DNA from: Ruminococcus sp.
GTDB taxonomy: Bacteria; Bacillota; Clostridia; Oscillospirales; Ruminococcaceae
Length of the DNA stretch: 64,000 nucleotides
NCBI GenBank assembly: GCA_015066935.1
Contig: SVNK01000001.1
Coordinates: 1 to 64,000 of the forward strand
Direction: 5' to 3'
The notes under the pieces were generated by a model. It worked only from the letters and a program-made list of their open reading frames with translations, was not told the DNA's origin and did no database searches. Position numbers and translations under genes: made by a program. Below are positions 23,228 through 33,120 of the stretch, piece after piece; within the stretch, counting starts at the first letter, position 1, and each line of letters starts with the position of its first letter.

Positions 23228-23267
23228 AGCAAAAGCTCTCCGATTACGGAGAGCTTTTGCTATTTTT
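23228..23267. terminator. Intrinsic terminator
   Basis: AGCAAAAGCTCTCCGATTACGGAGAGCTTTTGCTATTTTT. Confidence 0.85.
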
Positions 23268-23285
23268 AGCGGTCAAAAGTCATAT

Positions 23286-23588
23286 TCATTTAAACTTGTA
23301 TTCAACTGTTGTATAAAGTACATATCCACACTTTGAACAACGTGTGTATACATATCTTTCGTACACAGGAAATGAAATTATATTCTGCTCAACTCCTCCT
23401 ATATACCACCAAGCCGAATAGGTTTTGTAAGTTGAACCGGAATGTTTACAAGTAGGTGCATATGAAGCAGCACTTGCAACGATAGAATTGTTTGTCTTAG
23501 GTGCAATTGTTTCTGTGATTGCTGTTCCTGTGCCGAGCATTGTAAATGCCATAGCAACAGCTGCAATTTTTTTAATTACGTTTTTCAT
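23286..23588 (-). CDS. Small secreted Cys-containing protein
   Basis: Signal peptide MKNVIKKIAAVAMAFTMLGTGTAI...VASAAS; mature part has CKH and CSKC. Confidence 0.6.
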   Translation of the reverse strand: MKNVIKKIAAVAMAFTMLGTGTAITETIAPKTNNSIVASAASYAPTCKHSGSTYKTYSAWWYIGGVEQNIISFPVYERYVYTRCSKCGYVLYTTVEYKFK

Positions 23589-23648
23589 TTTTTCAAATCC
23601 TTTTCTATAAATTGAATTTAGAGATAATAAATTAACCCTATATGTTAT

Positions 23649-23677
23649 ATTATATATCAATAAAGAGATTGTGTCAA
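23649..23677 (-). promoter_or_regulatory. Consensus sigma-A promoter TTGACA-N17-TATAAT for the small secreted protein
   Basis: Reverse complement of ATTATA 23649-23654 and TGTCAA 23672-23677. Confidence 0.65.
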
Positions 23678-23776
23678 GTGTTTTAGCAATTATTGGTTAA
23701 ACAATAACAAATATAGCAAGAATTAAAAAATACCTCTTCATGGTATTATTCGCAATAGAAAAAGGATTGTATCAAT

Positions 23777-23900
23777 GGGTCGTCGGGACGCCGTCCCCTA
23801 CGGATGACTATTCTTCGTATAAATGCGTATGGACGACCATTGGTCGTCCACCGTTATTGTAATCAATGCGTTGCGGACACGGTACGCCGTGTCCCCGCAA
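23777..23900. repeat. Dispersed palindromic intergenic repeat, diverged copy
   Basis: GGGACGCCGTCCC, GGACGACCATTGGTCGTCC, GGACACGGTACGCCGTGTCC. Confidence 0.75.
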
Positions 23901-23907
23901 ACTTCTT

Positions 23908-24537
23908 TTACATTTTTGACCTTACTACGAGTGCAAGACCGTCTGTAATATCCAGAACGGCATCTGCGTCCGTAATTTCGTTGCTCACGCCAATCGGGAA
24001 GCTTCCCGTCATAACATAGTCGGCAAGCGGATACTTTACACCTGTCATGACCTTTATATAAAGCTCGTCGGTCATGGCAAAAACCGAAAAATAGTACCCC
24101 TCCATGAACGGAAAACGATGCACACCCTTACCGCATACAGTTATGATATTGTCGTCGTCCACGATAGTACCTGTGCAGCCTCTGCCATGTATGTAGGAAA
24201 GACTCTGGATATTTGCAACGGTATGGTCGAAACGTCCGCCCATCGCTCCGTATATCACAATCTCCCCGACCCCGCGTTCTAAGGCGGTCTTTATGGCAAG
24301 GAGAGTATCCGTGTCGTCCTTTTCGGGGACGCTTCTGAGAATCTCCGTATCTTCAGGGAGCTCGCCTTCATACGAATCAAAGTCTCCCACTATAATATGC
24401 GGTGCTACACCGAGTTTTTTCGCCGAAGCATATCCTCTGTCCGCACAGATTACGAGGTCGTCCTCATTTACTTTCACGCATTGCAGACCTGTATCACCGC
24501 CTGCAAAAATCCTGCAAACTCTCATTTCAGTTCCCAT
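23908..24537 (-). CDS. thiN: Thiamine pyrophosphokinase
   Basis: CADRGYASAKKLGVAPHIIVGDFDSYEG, GAMGGRFDHTVANIQSL. Confidence 0.92.
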   Translation of the reverse strand: MGTEMRVCRIFAGGDTGLQCVKVNEDDLVICADRGYASAKKLGVAPHIIVGDFDSYEGELPEDTEILRSVPEKDDTDTLLAIKTALERGVGEIVIYGAMGGRFDHTVANIQSLSYIHGRGCTGTIVDDDNIITVCGKGVHRFPFMEGYYFSVFAMTDELYIKVMTGVKYPLADYVMTGSFPIGVSNEITDADAVLDITDGLALVVRSKM

Positions 24538-25400
24538 TCCTTCAACTGTCTTGCTTCCTCATACATCGTGCGATAGCTCTCATGACGGCTCTGTGCGATT
24601 TCACCCTCAGAAAGCGCTTCAAGAACACGGCAGCCCTTCTCACAGATATGTGCACAGTCCTTAAAACGACACTCCTCCGTGAAGTCTGTAAACTCACGGA
24701 AACACGATGCAAGCTCCTCCTTGCGGATTATATCATAGCGATTTGTCTCGAAGGTTGAGAAGCCCGGAGTATCGGCAATATATCCGCCGCCGGAAAGCTT
24801 ATAAAGCTCCGCATGGCGTGTTGTATGTCTGCCTCTGCCGAGTTTTTTGCTTATTTCGGCAGTCGGGATATTCAGAGTCGGGTCAACTGCGTTGAGAAGC
24901 GTTGATTTTCCCGCACCCGAATTGCCTGCAAACGCACTTATCTTCCCTGAAATAAGCTCTCTTACAGCGTCCACCGTAGAGGAATCGTCATAGTCCACCG
25001 AGAGCGTCTTTATGCCTATTCTGCTGTATATTTCACGAATCACGCTGCCGTCGCCGAGGTCATTCTTCGTGACTGCGACCACGGGAGTTATCCCTTTATA
25101 CTCCGCAATGGCAATAAATTTGTCCAGAAGCAGATAATTCGGCACGGGACTGCACGTTGATACTACAAAAATAAGCTGGTCAAGATTTGCAAGAGGAGGT
25201 CTGATTATACTGTTTTTACGCTCGGCGATTTCTGTTATCACTCCGTCACAAAGCTTCACTCTGTCGCCTGCATAGGGCGTTATTCCCCTGTTGCGGAAAA
25301 CTCCTCTTGCTGTACATTCATATATACCGTCAGGGGACTCTACTGTGTAGAGTCCCCCTAAGCATTTTGTTATTATTCCGCTGTTTACGGTTCCGTTCAT
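24522..25400 (-). CDS. rsgA: Ribosome small subunit-dependent GTPase A
   Basis: GNSGAGKSTLLNAVDP, GRGRHTTRHAELY, DTPGFSTFE; circularly permuted G-motif order. Confidence 0.96.
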   Translation of the reverse strand: MNGTVNSGIITKCLGGLYTVESPDGIYECTARGVFRNRGITPYAGDRVKLCDGVITEIAERKNSIIRPPLANLDQLIFVVSTCSPVPNYLLLDKFIAIAEYKGITPVVAVTKNDLGDGSVIREIYSRIGIKTLSVDYDDSSTVDAVRELISGKISAFAGNSGAGKSTLLNAVDPTLNIPTAEISKKLGRGRHTTRHAELYKLSGGGYIADTPGFSTFETNRYDIIRKEELASCFREFTDFTEECRFKDCAHICEKGCRVLEALSEGEIAQSRHESYRTMYEEARQLKEWELK

Positions 25401-27739
25401 TACTGACCGCCCCACTGGTTATCGCCCCAGCCGCCGTTATTGTCTCCGCCGCCGATGGGATTTCCCCATTCATCGGTGGGAACTTCTGTAGGCTCCGTCG
25501 GAGGTTCCGTAGTAGGCTCTGTCGGAGGTTCTGTGGTGGTAGTTGTAGTTGTAGTGCTTTGTGTTTCTCCCGGATTAGGCTCTGGCGGCTCGGGAATTGC
25601 ACCGATTGCCTTCATTGCAGCCTCAATATTCTCCTCAAGAGGAGTTACAGGTCTGGCAGCGTCCTCTGCAAAGTTGAACTTATATCTTCCGAGAACCTGT
25701 CTCTGACCATTGCTTGTATTTGTGATGATTACTGTAACCTCAACGTCCTCGCCCGAACCCTTGATTTTTTCGGTTACATCATTCATTTCGGGAAGAACGA
25801 TGTTCTTGGATGTTACGATATTCTTCTGACCGTCCTCACCTGCAAGAACGAAGTCAACTACAAATCTGCCCGAAGCCTCATCGGGGAATATCATTCTGTA
25901 TGCAACCTCTCCGTCGGGAGTAATACCGTCGCTGTAATAGAGAATGATTTCAGTATCCTTTTCAACCATTGACTTGGGTTCGATACTCTGTTCAACTACA
26001 GTACCCTCATCCTCATAGGAGTGCTTAGGCTCTGCAATGACCTTTAATTTTCTGTAGCCTGCCATCTTGGTGGCGTCCTCGATGTCCATGCCGACATAAT
26101 TGTCAACCTCGATGTCGCCCTCTGAACCCATACTTACTGTAAGAACAACATATGAGCCCTTCTTTACGACTGTTCCCTCAGGCGGATCGGATTCCATGAC
26201 ATAGCCCTTTTCGTATTCATCGCTGGGCTTCTGATTTATAGTAAACTCAAGGTTTCGCTGTCTGAGCTGATCCTTGGCAAGCTCGGCATTGACACCGACA
26301 AGCTTCGGCACCTCGACTTCTTCGTTGCCCTTACTGATTTTAACTTCAAGAGTAACACCCTTGTCAAAAGGCTCGCCGGGCTCGATACTCTGCCAGATAA
26401 TCTCATTCTCATCGTACTCTTCGCTGTGAACGGAGTCTACTACTTCAAAGCGGATATTATTGCTGTACTGACTGTACGCCTCATTGTAGTCCATACCGAC
26501 GAAATCCTTCATCTCGAAATCGCCCTTTTTGTCGCTTCCTGTAAGGAGGTCCTTGAGCAGAACAGCTGCAAAAATTACTCCCACAATGATCACAACAACG
26601 ATAATTGCTGTGAGAACGGGAACGATGAGCGAAGAACGCTCCTCTTCCTCTTCTTCCTCTTCGGGATAGTAGCCGCCGTTGTACGGTGGAGGAGGCTGCG
26701 GATAACGCTGCTGGGGGTTATTTCCGCCCTGATACATTGCAGCAGCAGCCGCACCTGCAGGAGCGTATGCGGGAGCTTTCGGAGCATATATCTTTTCAGG
26801 CTCTTCCGTAGTTTCTGTTCTCACTTCGCCGCCCGAAGCCGATGGTGCATTGAAGAATCTTGTATCCTCACTGTCGTCGCCTTCCTCACGGTAATAACCG
26901 AAGGTGATGGAGGGAGTCGCCTTGAACGCTTCAATATCACTGATCATATCGGCAGTTGTTGCATATCTGTCCTCAGGTGCCTTTTCCATTGCACGCAGAA
27001 CAATTTCCTCAAGACCGTCGGGAATATCGGAATTGATTGCTCTCGGACGCTCGGGAATGTCGTGCATATGCATCACTGCAATGGCTACGGGATTATCGCT
27101 GTCAAACGGCTTTCTTCCCGTAAGCATCTCATACATCATTGCTCCGACAGAGTAAATATCGCTCTTGGCATCGGTAACATTTCCGCTTGCCTGTTCGGGA
27201 CTGATGTAATGTACGCTTCCTATAGCCTGATCGGTAGCTGTTTTGCCGTCCTCACGGGCAAACTTTGCGATACCGAAGTCCATGACCTTTATAGTGCCGT
27301 CGGTGAACATCATGATGTTCTGAGGCTTTATGTCACGGTGAACGATACCCTTGTCGTGGGCATGCTGGAGTGCACGGAGAATCTGGATAACAAAGTGAAC
27401 CGTATCCTTCCATGTGAGAACACGCTCCTCCTCGATATACTCCTTGAGAGTTATACCGTCAATGTACTCCATAACGATATACTGGATTTTTTCAGAGAAT
27501 CCCACATCATAAATCTTCACGATGTTGGGGTGTGAGAGAACCGCTATTGCCTTTGATTCGTTTCTGAAACGACGCAGGAACTCCTCATTTTCGGCATATT
27601 CCTTTTTAAGGATTTTGATGGCAACAGCCTTGTTGTCGATGACATCAACGCCCTTATAGACCTCTGCCATTCCGCCGACGCCGATAAGCTCTGTAATTTC
27701 ATATCTGCCGTCGAGCTTTTTGCCAATGTTCTTGTCCAT
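25400..27739 (-). CDS. prkC: PASTA-domain Ser/Thr protein kinase
   Basis: Intact VAIKILKKEY, HRDIKPQNIM, DFGIAKF; one TM; PASTA repeats; Thr/Pro-rich tail. Confidence 0.95.
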   Translation of the reverse strand: MDKNIGKKLDGRYEITELIGVGGMAEVYKGVDVIDNKAVAIKILKKEYAENEEFLRRFRNESKAIAVLSHPNIVKIYDVGFSEKIQYIVMEYIDGITLKEYIEEERVLTWKDTVHFVIQILRALQHAHDKGIVHRDIKPQNIMMFTDGTIKVMDFGIAKFAREDGKTATDQAIGSVHYISPEQASGNVTDAKSDIYSVGAMMYEMLTGRKPFDSDNPVAIAVMHMHDIPERPRAINSDIPDGLEEIVLRAMEKAPEDRYATTADMISDIEAFKATPSITFGYYREEGDDSEDTRFFNAPSASGGEVRTETTEEPEKIYAPKAPAYAPAGAAAAAMYQGGNNPQQRYPQPPPPYNGGYYPEEEEEEEERSSLIVPVLTAIIVVVIIVGVIFAAVLLKDLLTGSDKKGDFEMKDFVGMDYNEAYSQYSNNIRFEVVDSVHSEEYDENEIIWQSIEPGEPFDKGVTLEVKISKGNEEVEVPKLVGVNAELAKDQLRQRNLEFTINQKPSDEYEKGYVMESDPPEGTVVKKGSYVVLTVSMGSEGDIEVDNYVGMDIEDATKMAGYRKLKVIAEPKHSYEDEGTVVEQSIEPKSMVEKDTEIILYYSDGITPDGEVAYRMIFPDEASGRFVVDFVLAGEDGQKNIVTSKNIVLPEMNDVTEKIKGSGEDVEVTVIITNTSNGQRQVLGRYKFNFAEDAARPVTPLEENIEAAMKAIGAIPEPPEPNPGETQSTTTTTTTTEPPTEPTTEPPTEPTEVPTDEWGNPIGGGDNNGGWGDNQWGGQ

Positions 27740-27894
27740 TCTGTTTCCTCCTGAGTTGATACCCCGATTCATACGGGGCTGCTTCTTATTCGGGTCACAC
27801 ACTACTCCGCAGCAGTCTTCCGGACTTTTCAGTTCGGGGGGAATCCGGATAATTTGCTGCCGGACGCTGTGTTTCCCTATTTGAAATGCAATGG

Positions 27895-28620
27895 TTAATC
27901 GGAGATAACCGCAACAGTTATGTTGTCACGGCCGCCCTTACTGAGAGCGAGGTTGATAAGCTCCTCCGAAACGCTGTCGAAGGGAGCATTGACGATGACG
28001 TCATATACTTCATCGTCGCTGCAATATCCCGATATTCCGTCGGAACAAAGCAGCAGACTGATCTTGTCTTCATAGTCGAGTATAAATGTATCGGCAAGGA
28101 CCGTCTTTTCAACGCCGACTGCTCTTACAAGCATATGTCTCTGGGGGTGGGTTTCTATTTCCGCCTCACTTATCTTGCCCTGTTCAAAGAGCAGAGTTGA
28201 AACATTGTGGTCGGTAGTAATCTGTGAAAGTCCGTTGTCGGAAATCAGGTATGCACGGCTGTCACCGACGTTTATGATAAACGCTGTATTCTTCTTCACG
28301 AAAGCCGCAACGCACGTTGTACCCATACCGAAATTCTTGAAATCGAGTCTTGCTCTTGTATAAATCACGGAGTTTGCTGCGGAAACCGAAGCTATAAGAA
28401 GCTTGCGGATTTCCTCGTCTCCGAGGCTCTCCGTATAGCCTGCGGAAAAGCGCTGAAAGAACTCGTTTATGGCAATTTCACTTGCTTCTTTTCCGGCTCT
28501 TTCTCCGCCCATGCCGTCACATACGACAGCAAGGACGTTATGTCCGAAATATTCACATCTTACGGCATCCTGATTCTCCTCACGCCTTAAACCGATATCC
28601 GTTCCAAATCTGAATCTCAT
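27895..28620 (-). CDS. PP2C-family Ser/Thr phosphatase (Stp/PrpC type)
   Basis: VVCDGMGGERAGKEASE, INVGDSRAYLI, LLLCSDGISGY; adjacent to prkC. Confidence 0.93.
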   Translation of the reverse strand: MRFRFGTDIGLRREENQDAVRCEYFGHNVLAVVCDGMGGERAGKEASEIAINEFFQRFSAGYTESLGDEEIRKLLIASVSAANSVIYTRARLDFKNFGMGTTCVAAFVKKNTAFIINVGDSRAYLISDNGLSQITTDHNVSTLLFEQGKISEAEIETHPQRHMLVRAVGVEKTVLADTFILDYEDKISLLLCSDGISGYCSDDEVYDVIVNAPFDSVSEELINLALSKGGRDNITVAVISD

Positions 28621-29675
28621 TTTTCCGCACCTCCTTCTGTTTTTCCGTGCTGTGCGGCGTCACGTCTGAGCTGACCGCATGCAGCTTCTATATCGCTTCC
28701 GAGAGTTCTTCTCACGGTTGCATTTATTCCCCGTCTGCCGAGTCTCTTTGCAAATTCTGCAACACCCGACCGTGCGGTTCTGTAATTTCTTTCCTTTACC
28801 TTATTCACGGGAATAAGGTTCACGTGACAATTCATTCCTCTCAGAAGTGCCGCAAGCTTATCCGCATCGGCTTCAGAGGAGTTCACGTTGTCGATAACAG
28901 CGTATTCAAACGTGACACGCCGTCCCGTTTTTTCAATGTAGCAGCGGCAGGCTTCAAGGAGCCTGTCAATATTATATGTTCTGTTCACGGGCATTATTTC
29001 GCTTCTTTTGTCGTTATCGGCACAGTGAAGCGATACCGAAAGCGTAAGTCCCAGATGAAGCTCTGCGAGATCGTAGATTCTCGGGACGATTCCGCAGGTT
29101 GACAGCGAAACGTGTCTCAGACTGAGGTTATTGCCTTCCTTTGCCGAGAGAAGTCCCAAAAATTTCAGAACATTATCGTAGTTGTCAAGCGGCTCACCGA
29201 TACCCATGAGAACAACGCCCGATACTCTTATTCCCCTGTCCGCCTCAGCCTCATAAATCTGCATGAGAATTTCGGATGGTTCAAGATTTCTTACGTAGCC
29301 TGCAATGGCTGATGCACAGAATCGGCACCCCATTTTGCAGCCTACCTGCGTTGATACACATATACTGTAGCCGTAGTTGTATTCCATCAGGACGGTCTCT
29401 ACATAATTGCCGTCGCTGAGCCTATACAGATATTTTACCGTATTATCTATGTTGGATTCAAGCCTTTTATGCACAAATAGTCTATTTATACAAAAATTTT
29501 CACTTAATACGTGTCGGAGTTGGACAGAAATGTCAGTCATTTTATCAAAATCAAAGACTCTTTTAACATGAAGCCACTGAAAAATCTGCTTTGCCCTGAA
29601 TTTCTTCTCGCCAAGCGCCACAAGTTTTTCCTCAAGCTCCTTAAGACTGAGACTGAGTATGTCCGTTCTGTTCAA
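28617..29675 (-). CDS. rlmN: 23S rRNA (adenine(2503)-C(2))-methyltransferase
   Basis: STQVGCKMGCRFCAS radical-SAM motif; probable TTG start at 29675 after GGGAGG. Confidence 0.95.
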   Translation of the reverse strand: MNRTDILSLSLKELEEKLVALGEKKFRAKQIFQWLHVKRVFDFDKMTDISVQLRHVLSENFCINRLFVHKRLESNIDNTVKYLYRLSDGNYVETVLMEYNYGYSICVSTQVGCKMGCRFCASAIAGYVRNLEPSEILMQIYEAEADRGIRVSGVVLMGIGEPLDNYDNVLKFLGLLSAKEGNNLSLRHVSLSTCGIVPRIYDLAELHLGLTLSVSLHCADNDKRSEIMPVNRTYNIDRLLEACRCYIEKTGRRVTFEYAVIDNVNSSEADADKLAALLRGMNCHVNLIPVNKVKERNYRTARSGVAEFAKRLGRRGINATVRRTLGSDIEAACGQLRRDAAQHGKTEGGAEK

Positions 29676-29698
29676 CTTTCCGACCTCCCTTGTAAAGA

Positions 29699-31003
29699 TT
29701 ATTTCCTTCTGAATTTTGCAATGAAGAATCCGTCGCTGCCGAAATGACACGGGAAAATGCTTGCCCTTGTGCCGAATCTCTCTCCGAGAACCGACGGAAG
29801 CTTCACAGGCTCGATAATATCACCGTGCTCGGCAAGCAGTCTGTCGCAGACCTCGTCGTTCTCCGCTTTTCTGAGAGTGCAGGTTGAGTAGACAAGCTCG
29901 CCGCCCTCCGCAAGGTAGTTGAGGGCATTTTCGGCTATTCTGTACTGAATATCGGGAAGTCCCGAAAAATCAGCTGAATTCTTGTATTTTATTTCGGGTT
30001 TGCGGCGTATCGCTCCAAGTCCCGAACACGGAACATCACAGAGAATCTTCGTGAACACGGGGAGCTTCGGGTTGAAGACTGATGCGTCCCCGACAGCCGC
30101 CTTTATATTGGTCAGGTGCAGTCTGTCAGCACCTTTTTTTATCAGTCCGACACGCTTTTCATGGAGGTCGAAGGCATATATTTCACCCTTGCCGTCCATA
30201 AGCTCTGCCATTGTGAAGGTCTTTCCGCCGGGTGCCGCACACAAATCAAGTACGGTATCATTCTCCGTCGGGGCAACAGCCATGCAGCAGAGCTGCGATG
30301 CAATGTCCTGAACGTGGAAAAAGCCTTTGCGGAATGCTTCGGCAGAGGTAACGTCTCCGCCGCCGAGTCTGTACGCATTTTCGGGGAAATCAAGCTTTTC
30401 AGCCGTTATTCCTCCGAGAGCCGCAATCAGCTCGCTCTCGCCGCACAGAAGCGGATTTCTGCGGATTATCACAGGTGGAGCAGTAAGTGCATCCTCAAGG
30501 AGATTCTCCGCAAGCTCCCTGCCGTAGTCGTCCGTAAGAGACTTTATAAGCCCCACGGGAGCCGAATATTTTACCGAAGCCGCATCCTGTAGATTCTTCG
30601 GGAGCTTGTACTCCTTACCGCTTCGGATGAAGTTTCTGAGAATTGCGTTTATCATTCCCGCTGCACTTGTCTTCGAAAACTTCCTTGCAAGTGCAACGCT
30701 CTCATTTACAGCGGCACTGTCGGGAATATTCTCCATATAGAGAATCTGGTAGATTCCGCACCTGAGAATGTTCAGCACCGCACTGTCAAGCTTTGCAACG
30801 GGACGGCTTGAAAGTCCGCATATGATATGGTCAAGGGTGATTCTTCGCTCGATGACACCGTAATAAAGTGCGGAGCAGAGCTTTCTGTCCCTTTCCTCCA
30901 TATCGGAATTGTCAAGACCGCCGCTGAGCTGAAGATTCGAATAGCCGCTGCCGCTGAAAGTCTTATTCAGCAGCTTTACGGCAAGATAGCGTGGATCTGT
31001 CAT
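29699..31003 (-). CDS. rsmB: 16S rRNA (cytosine(967)-C(5))-methyltransferase
   Basis: VLDLCAAPGGKTFTMAELM, CDVPCSGLGAIRRKPEIK; NusB-like N-terminus. Confidence 0.93.
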   Translation of the reverse strand: MTDPRYLAVKLLNKTFSGSGYSNLQLSGGLDNSDMEERDRKLCSALYYGVIERRITLDHIICGLSSRPVAKLDSAVLNILRCGIYQILYMENIPDSAAVNESVALARKFSKTSAAGMINAILRNFIRSGKEYKLPKNLQDAASVKYSAPVGLIKSLTDDYGRELAENLLEDALTAPPVIIRRNPLLCGESELIAALGGITAEKLDFPENAYRLGGGDVTSAEAFRKGFFHVQDIASQLCCMAVAPTENDTVLDLCAAPGGKTFTMAELMDGKGEIYAFDLHEKRVGLIKKGADRLHLTNIKAAVGDASVFNPKLPVFTKILCDVPCSGLGAIRRKPEIKYKNSADFSGLPDIQYRIAENALNYLAEGGELVYSTCTLRKAENDEVCDRLLAEHGDIIEPVKLPSVLGERFGTRASIFPCHFGSDGFFIAKFRRK

Positions 31004-31004
31004 C

Positions 31005-31673
31005 TTATCTTCTCTTTGCAGCTGCAAGGAGTCTGAGAAGCTGCATGATTGATGTGATCAGAGCAGCAACATATGTGAAAGCAGCAGCTGTGAGAACCTT
31101 CTTAGCATGAGGAACCTCGGCTGCTTCAAGGATACCGTCGTTCTCAAGCGTTTTCAGTGCTCTGCCGCTTGCGTCAAGCTCTACAGGGAGAGTTACAAGC
31201 TGGAAAAGTACAACAGCCGCAAACATGATGATTCCGACATAAATAAGCGAGGGCATTGTCTCAAAAAGAAGAACACCGATGATAAATGCAAGATACCAGA
31301 ATCTTGAGCAGATATTCACAACGGGTACAATTGCGGTTCTTATCTGAATGGGAGCATACTCCTCAGCATGCTGACAGGCATGACCGCACTCGTGAGCAGC
31401 TACGCCGATTGCCGCAACGGATGTCTGACCGTAAACTGAATCGGAAAGCCTGACAACATTTGCTGTAGGGTCGAAGTGGTCGGTAAGATTTCCCGAAACG
31501 TGCTCAACACGGATGTAGAAAAGACCGTTGCTGTCAAGAATCTGACGTGCAACCTGATCTGCGGTAAGTCCACGTGAATTTCTTACCTTTTTGTACTTGT
31601 TGAATGTTGATGTTACATTAACCTGTGCCACAATCGGCAGAATAAGCATTACAAGCAGAAATACGAGTTCCAT
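31005..31673 (-). CDS. Zinc metallopeptidase, YugP type
   Basis: GVAAHECGHACQHAEEYAP HExxH site with TM helices. Confidence 0.88.
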   Translation of the reverse strand: MELVFLLVMLILPIVAQVNVTSTFNKYKKVRNSRGLTADQVARQILDSNGLFYIRVEHVSGNLTDHFDPTANVVRLSDSVYGQTSVAAIGVAAHECGHACQHAEEYAPIQIRTAIVPVVNICSRFWYLAFIIGVLLFETMPSLIYVGIIMFAAVVLFQLVTLPVELDASGRALKTLENDGILEAAEVPHAKKVLTAAAFTYVAALITSIMQLLRLLAAAKRR

Positions 31674-31693
31674 AAAATTTACCTCCTGTATGG

Positions 31694-32623
31694 TCAGTTG
31701 AATTTTGTTCCCTTTGCGGGCTTATTGCCTCTGAGGAAATCCTCAGTACGCATACGTTTTTTGCCTTCGGGCTGCACCTCACGGAAGACGATGATTCCGC
31801 CTCCGCCGCACTTCACCGCAAGAATATCGGGGTCAACAATCTCGCCGTTTTCCGCATCGGGAGCCGTTTTGTCGGAAAGCTCCGACGAAAACACCTTGAA
31901 TCTTTTTCCGTCAAGCATCGCAAAACCCGTAACGCCTCTGATTGTGTTGTGTATCTCCTGTGCGGACTTCGAAAAGTCAAGCGCACTCATCTCCTTGCGT
32001 ATCATCGGAGAATAGCAGCTCTGTGAATCGTCCTGAACCTCGGGATGAAGCTCACCCTTTTCAATTGCTTCGAGAGTTTCCGCAAGAACCTCTCCTCCCA
32101 TTGCCGCAAGACGGCTGTAAAGCTGTTCATAATTCTCGTTTTCACCGATTCCGGTTGCTCTCTTTATGAGCATATCACCTGTATCGAGTCCCTCGCTCAT
32201 CTGCATTGAGGTCACGCCCGTTTCCTTTTCGCCGTTCAGAAGAACGTGGTTTATCGGAGCAGCTCCCCTGTATTTCGGCAGAAGCGATGCATGGATGTTG
32301 ATACAGCCGTACTTCGGAAGCTCCAGTATCTCCTTGGGGAGAATCTGTCCGTAAGCCGTTACGACTATAAGGTCGGGAGCAGTTTCCGTGAGAATCCTCA
32401 TTGCCTCGTCAGCGTCCTCGCCCTTTCTCAGCGAAAGCGGCTGATAGACTGCAAAACCGTACTCCTGAGCCGCTGCCTTTACAGGCGTCGGAATCATCTT
32501 GTAGCCTCTGCCCTTCGGCTTATCGGGCTGTGTGAATACAGCCGCAACCTCGTGGGAGCTTTCCGCAAGAGTCCTCAGACACGGAACGGCAAATTCGGGA
32601 GTTCCCATAAATACTATCTTCAT
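31694..32623 (-). CDS. fmt: Methionyl-tRNA formyltransferase
   Basis: MKIVFMGTPEFAVPCL, GCINIHASLLPKYRGAAPI. Confidence 0.97.
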   Translation of the reverse strand: MKIVFMGTPEFAVPCLRTLAESSHEVAAVFTQPDKPKGRGYKMIPTPVKAAAQEYGFAVYQPLSLRKGEDADEAMRILTETAPDLIVVTAYGQILPKEILELPKYGCINIHASLLPKYRGAAPINHVLLNGEKETGVTSMQMSEGLDTGDMLIKRATGIGENENYEQLYSRLAAMGGEVLAETLEAIEKGELHPEVQDDSQSCYSPMIRKEMSALDFSKSAQEIHNTIRGVTGFAMLDGKRFKVFSSELSDKTAPDAENGEIVDPDILAVKCGGGGIIVFREVQPEGKKRMRTEDFLRGNKPAKGTKFN

Positions 32624-32626
32624 ATA

Positions 32627-33088
32627 TCATTCCTCCTCGGGAACGAAAAATTCCTCTACGATCTCAGTAAAAACGTGACCGTCAAGATGGTCGTTCTCAT
32701 GACAGGTACACTGTGCACCAAGCTCTGTGAAATCACGTTCAAACCAGTTTCCGTGTCTGTCCTGTGCTTTCAGACGGCACTTCATCGGACGTGTCACATA
32801 TCCCCAGATATTCGGACAGGAAAGACATCCCTCCTGTACTCTCTGGCTGCCCTCACGGCTGATTATTTCGGGGTTTATTGCTTCAACAACGCCCTCGTCG
32901 AGGTGCATGATGAAGATTCTTCTGCATATTCCTATCTGCGGAGCCGCAAGTCCGACTCCCTGAGCCTTGTTGAGTGTCTCGTGCATATCGTCGAGGAGCA
33001 TTGCAAGCTTTTCGTCGAACTTTTCAACAGGTCTGCAAACCTTGTGGAGACTCTCGTCCTTATCTGTTAAAATTCTTCTGAGTGCCAT
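32627..33088 (-). CDS. def: Peptide deformylase
   Basis: GVGLAAPQIG, EGCLSCP, CHENDHLDG. Confidence 0.95.
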   Translation of the reverse strand: MALRRILTDKDESLHKVCRPVEKFDEKLAMLLDDMHETLNKAQGVGLAAPQIGICRRIFIMHLDEGVVEAINPEIISREGSQRVQEGCLSCPNIWGYVTRPMKCRLKAQDRHGNWFERDFTELGAQCTCHENDHLDGHVFTEIVEEFFVPEEE

Positions 33089-33120
33089 TTTTTTACCTTC
33101 CTTTTGTTAAGCTCAAAAGC

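Noticed and set aside
22219-23232. 337-aa minus-strand ORF opposite the GGDEF gene
   Set aside because: Antisense shadow of a well-supported coding sequence; low-complexity translation with no recognisable family.
26426-27535. 369-aa plus-strand ORF opposite prkC
   Set aside because: Antisense to a clear kinase/PASTA gene; no RBS or family signal.
32246-33070. 274-aa plus-strand ORF across fmt and def
   Set aside because: Spans two confidently identified genes on the opposite strand.
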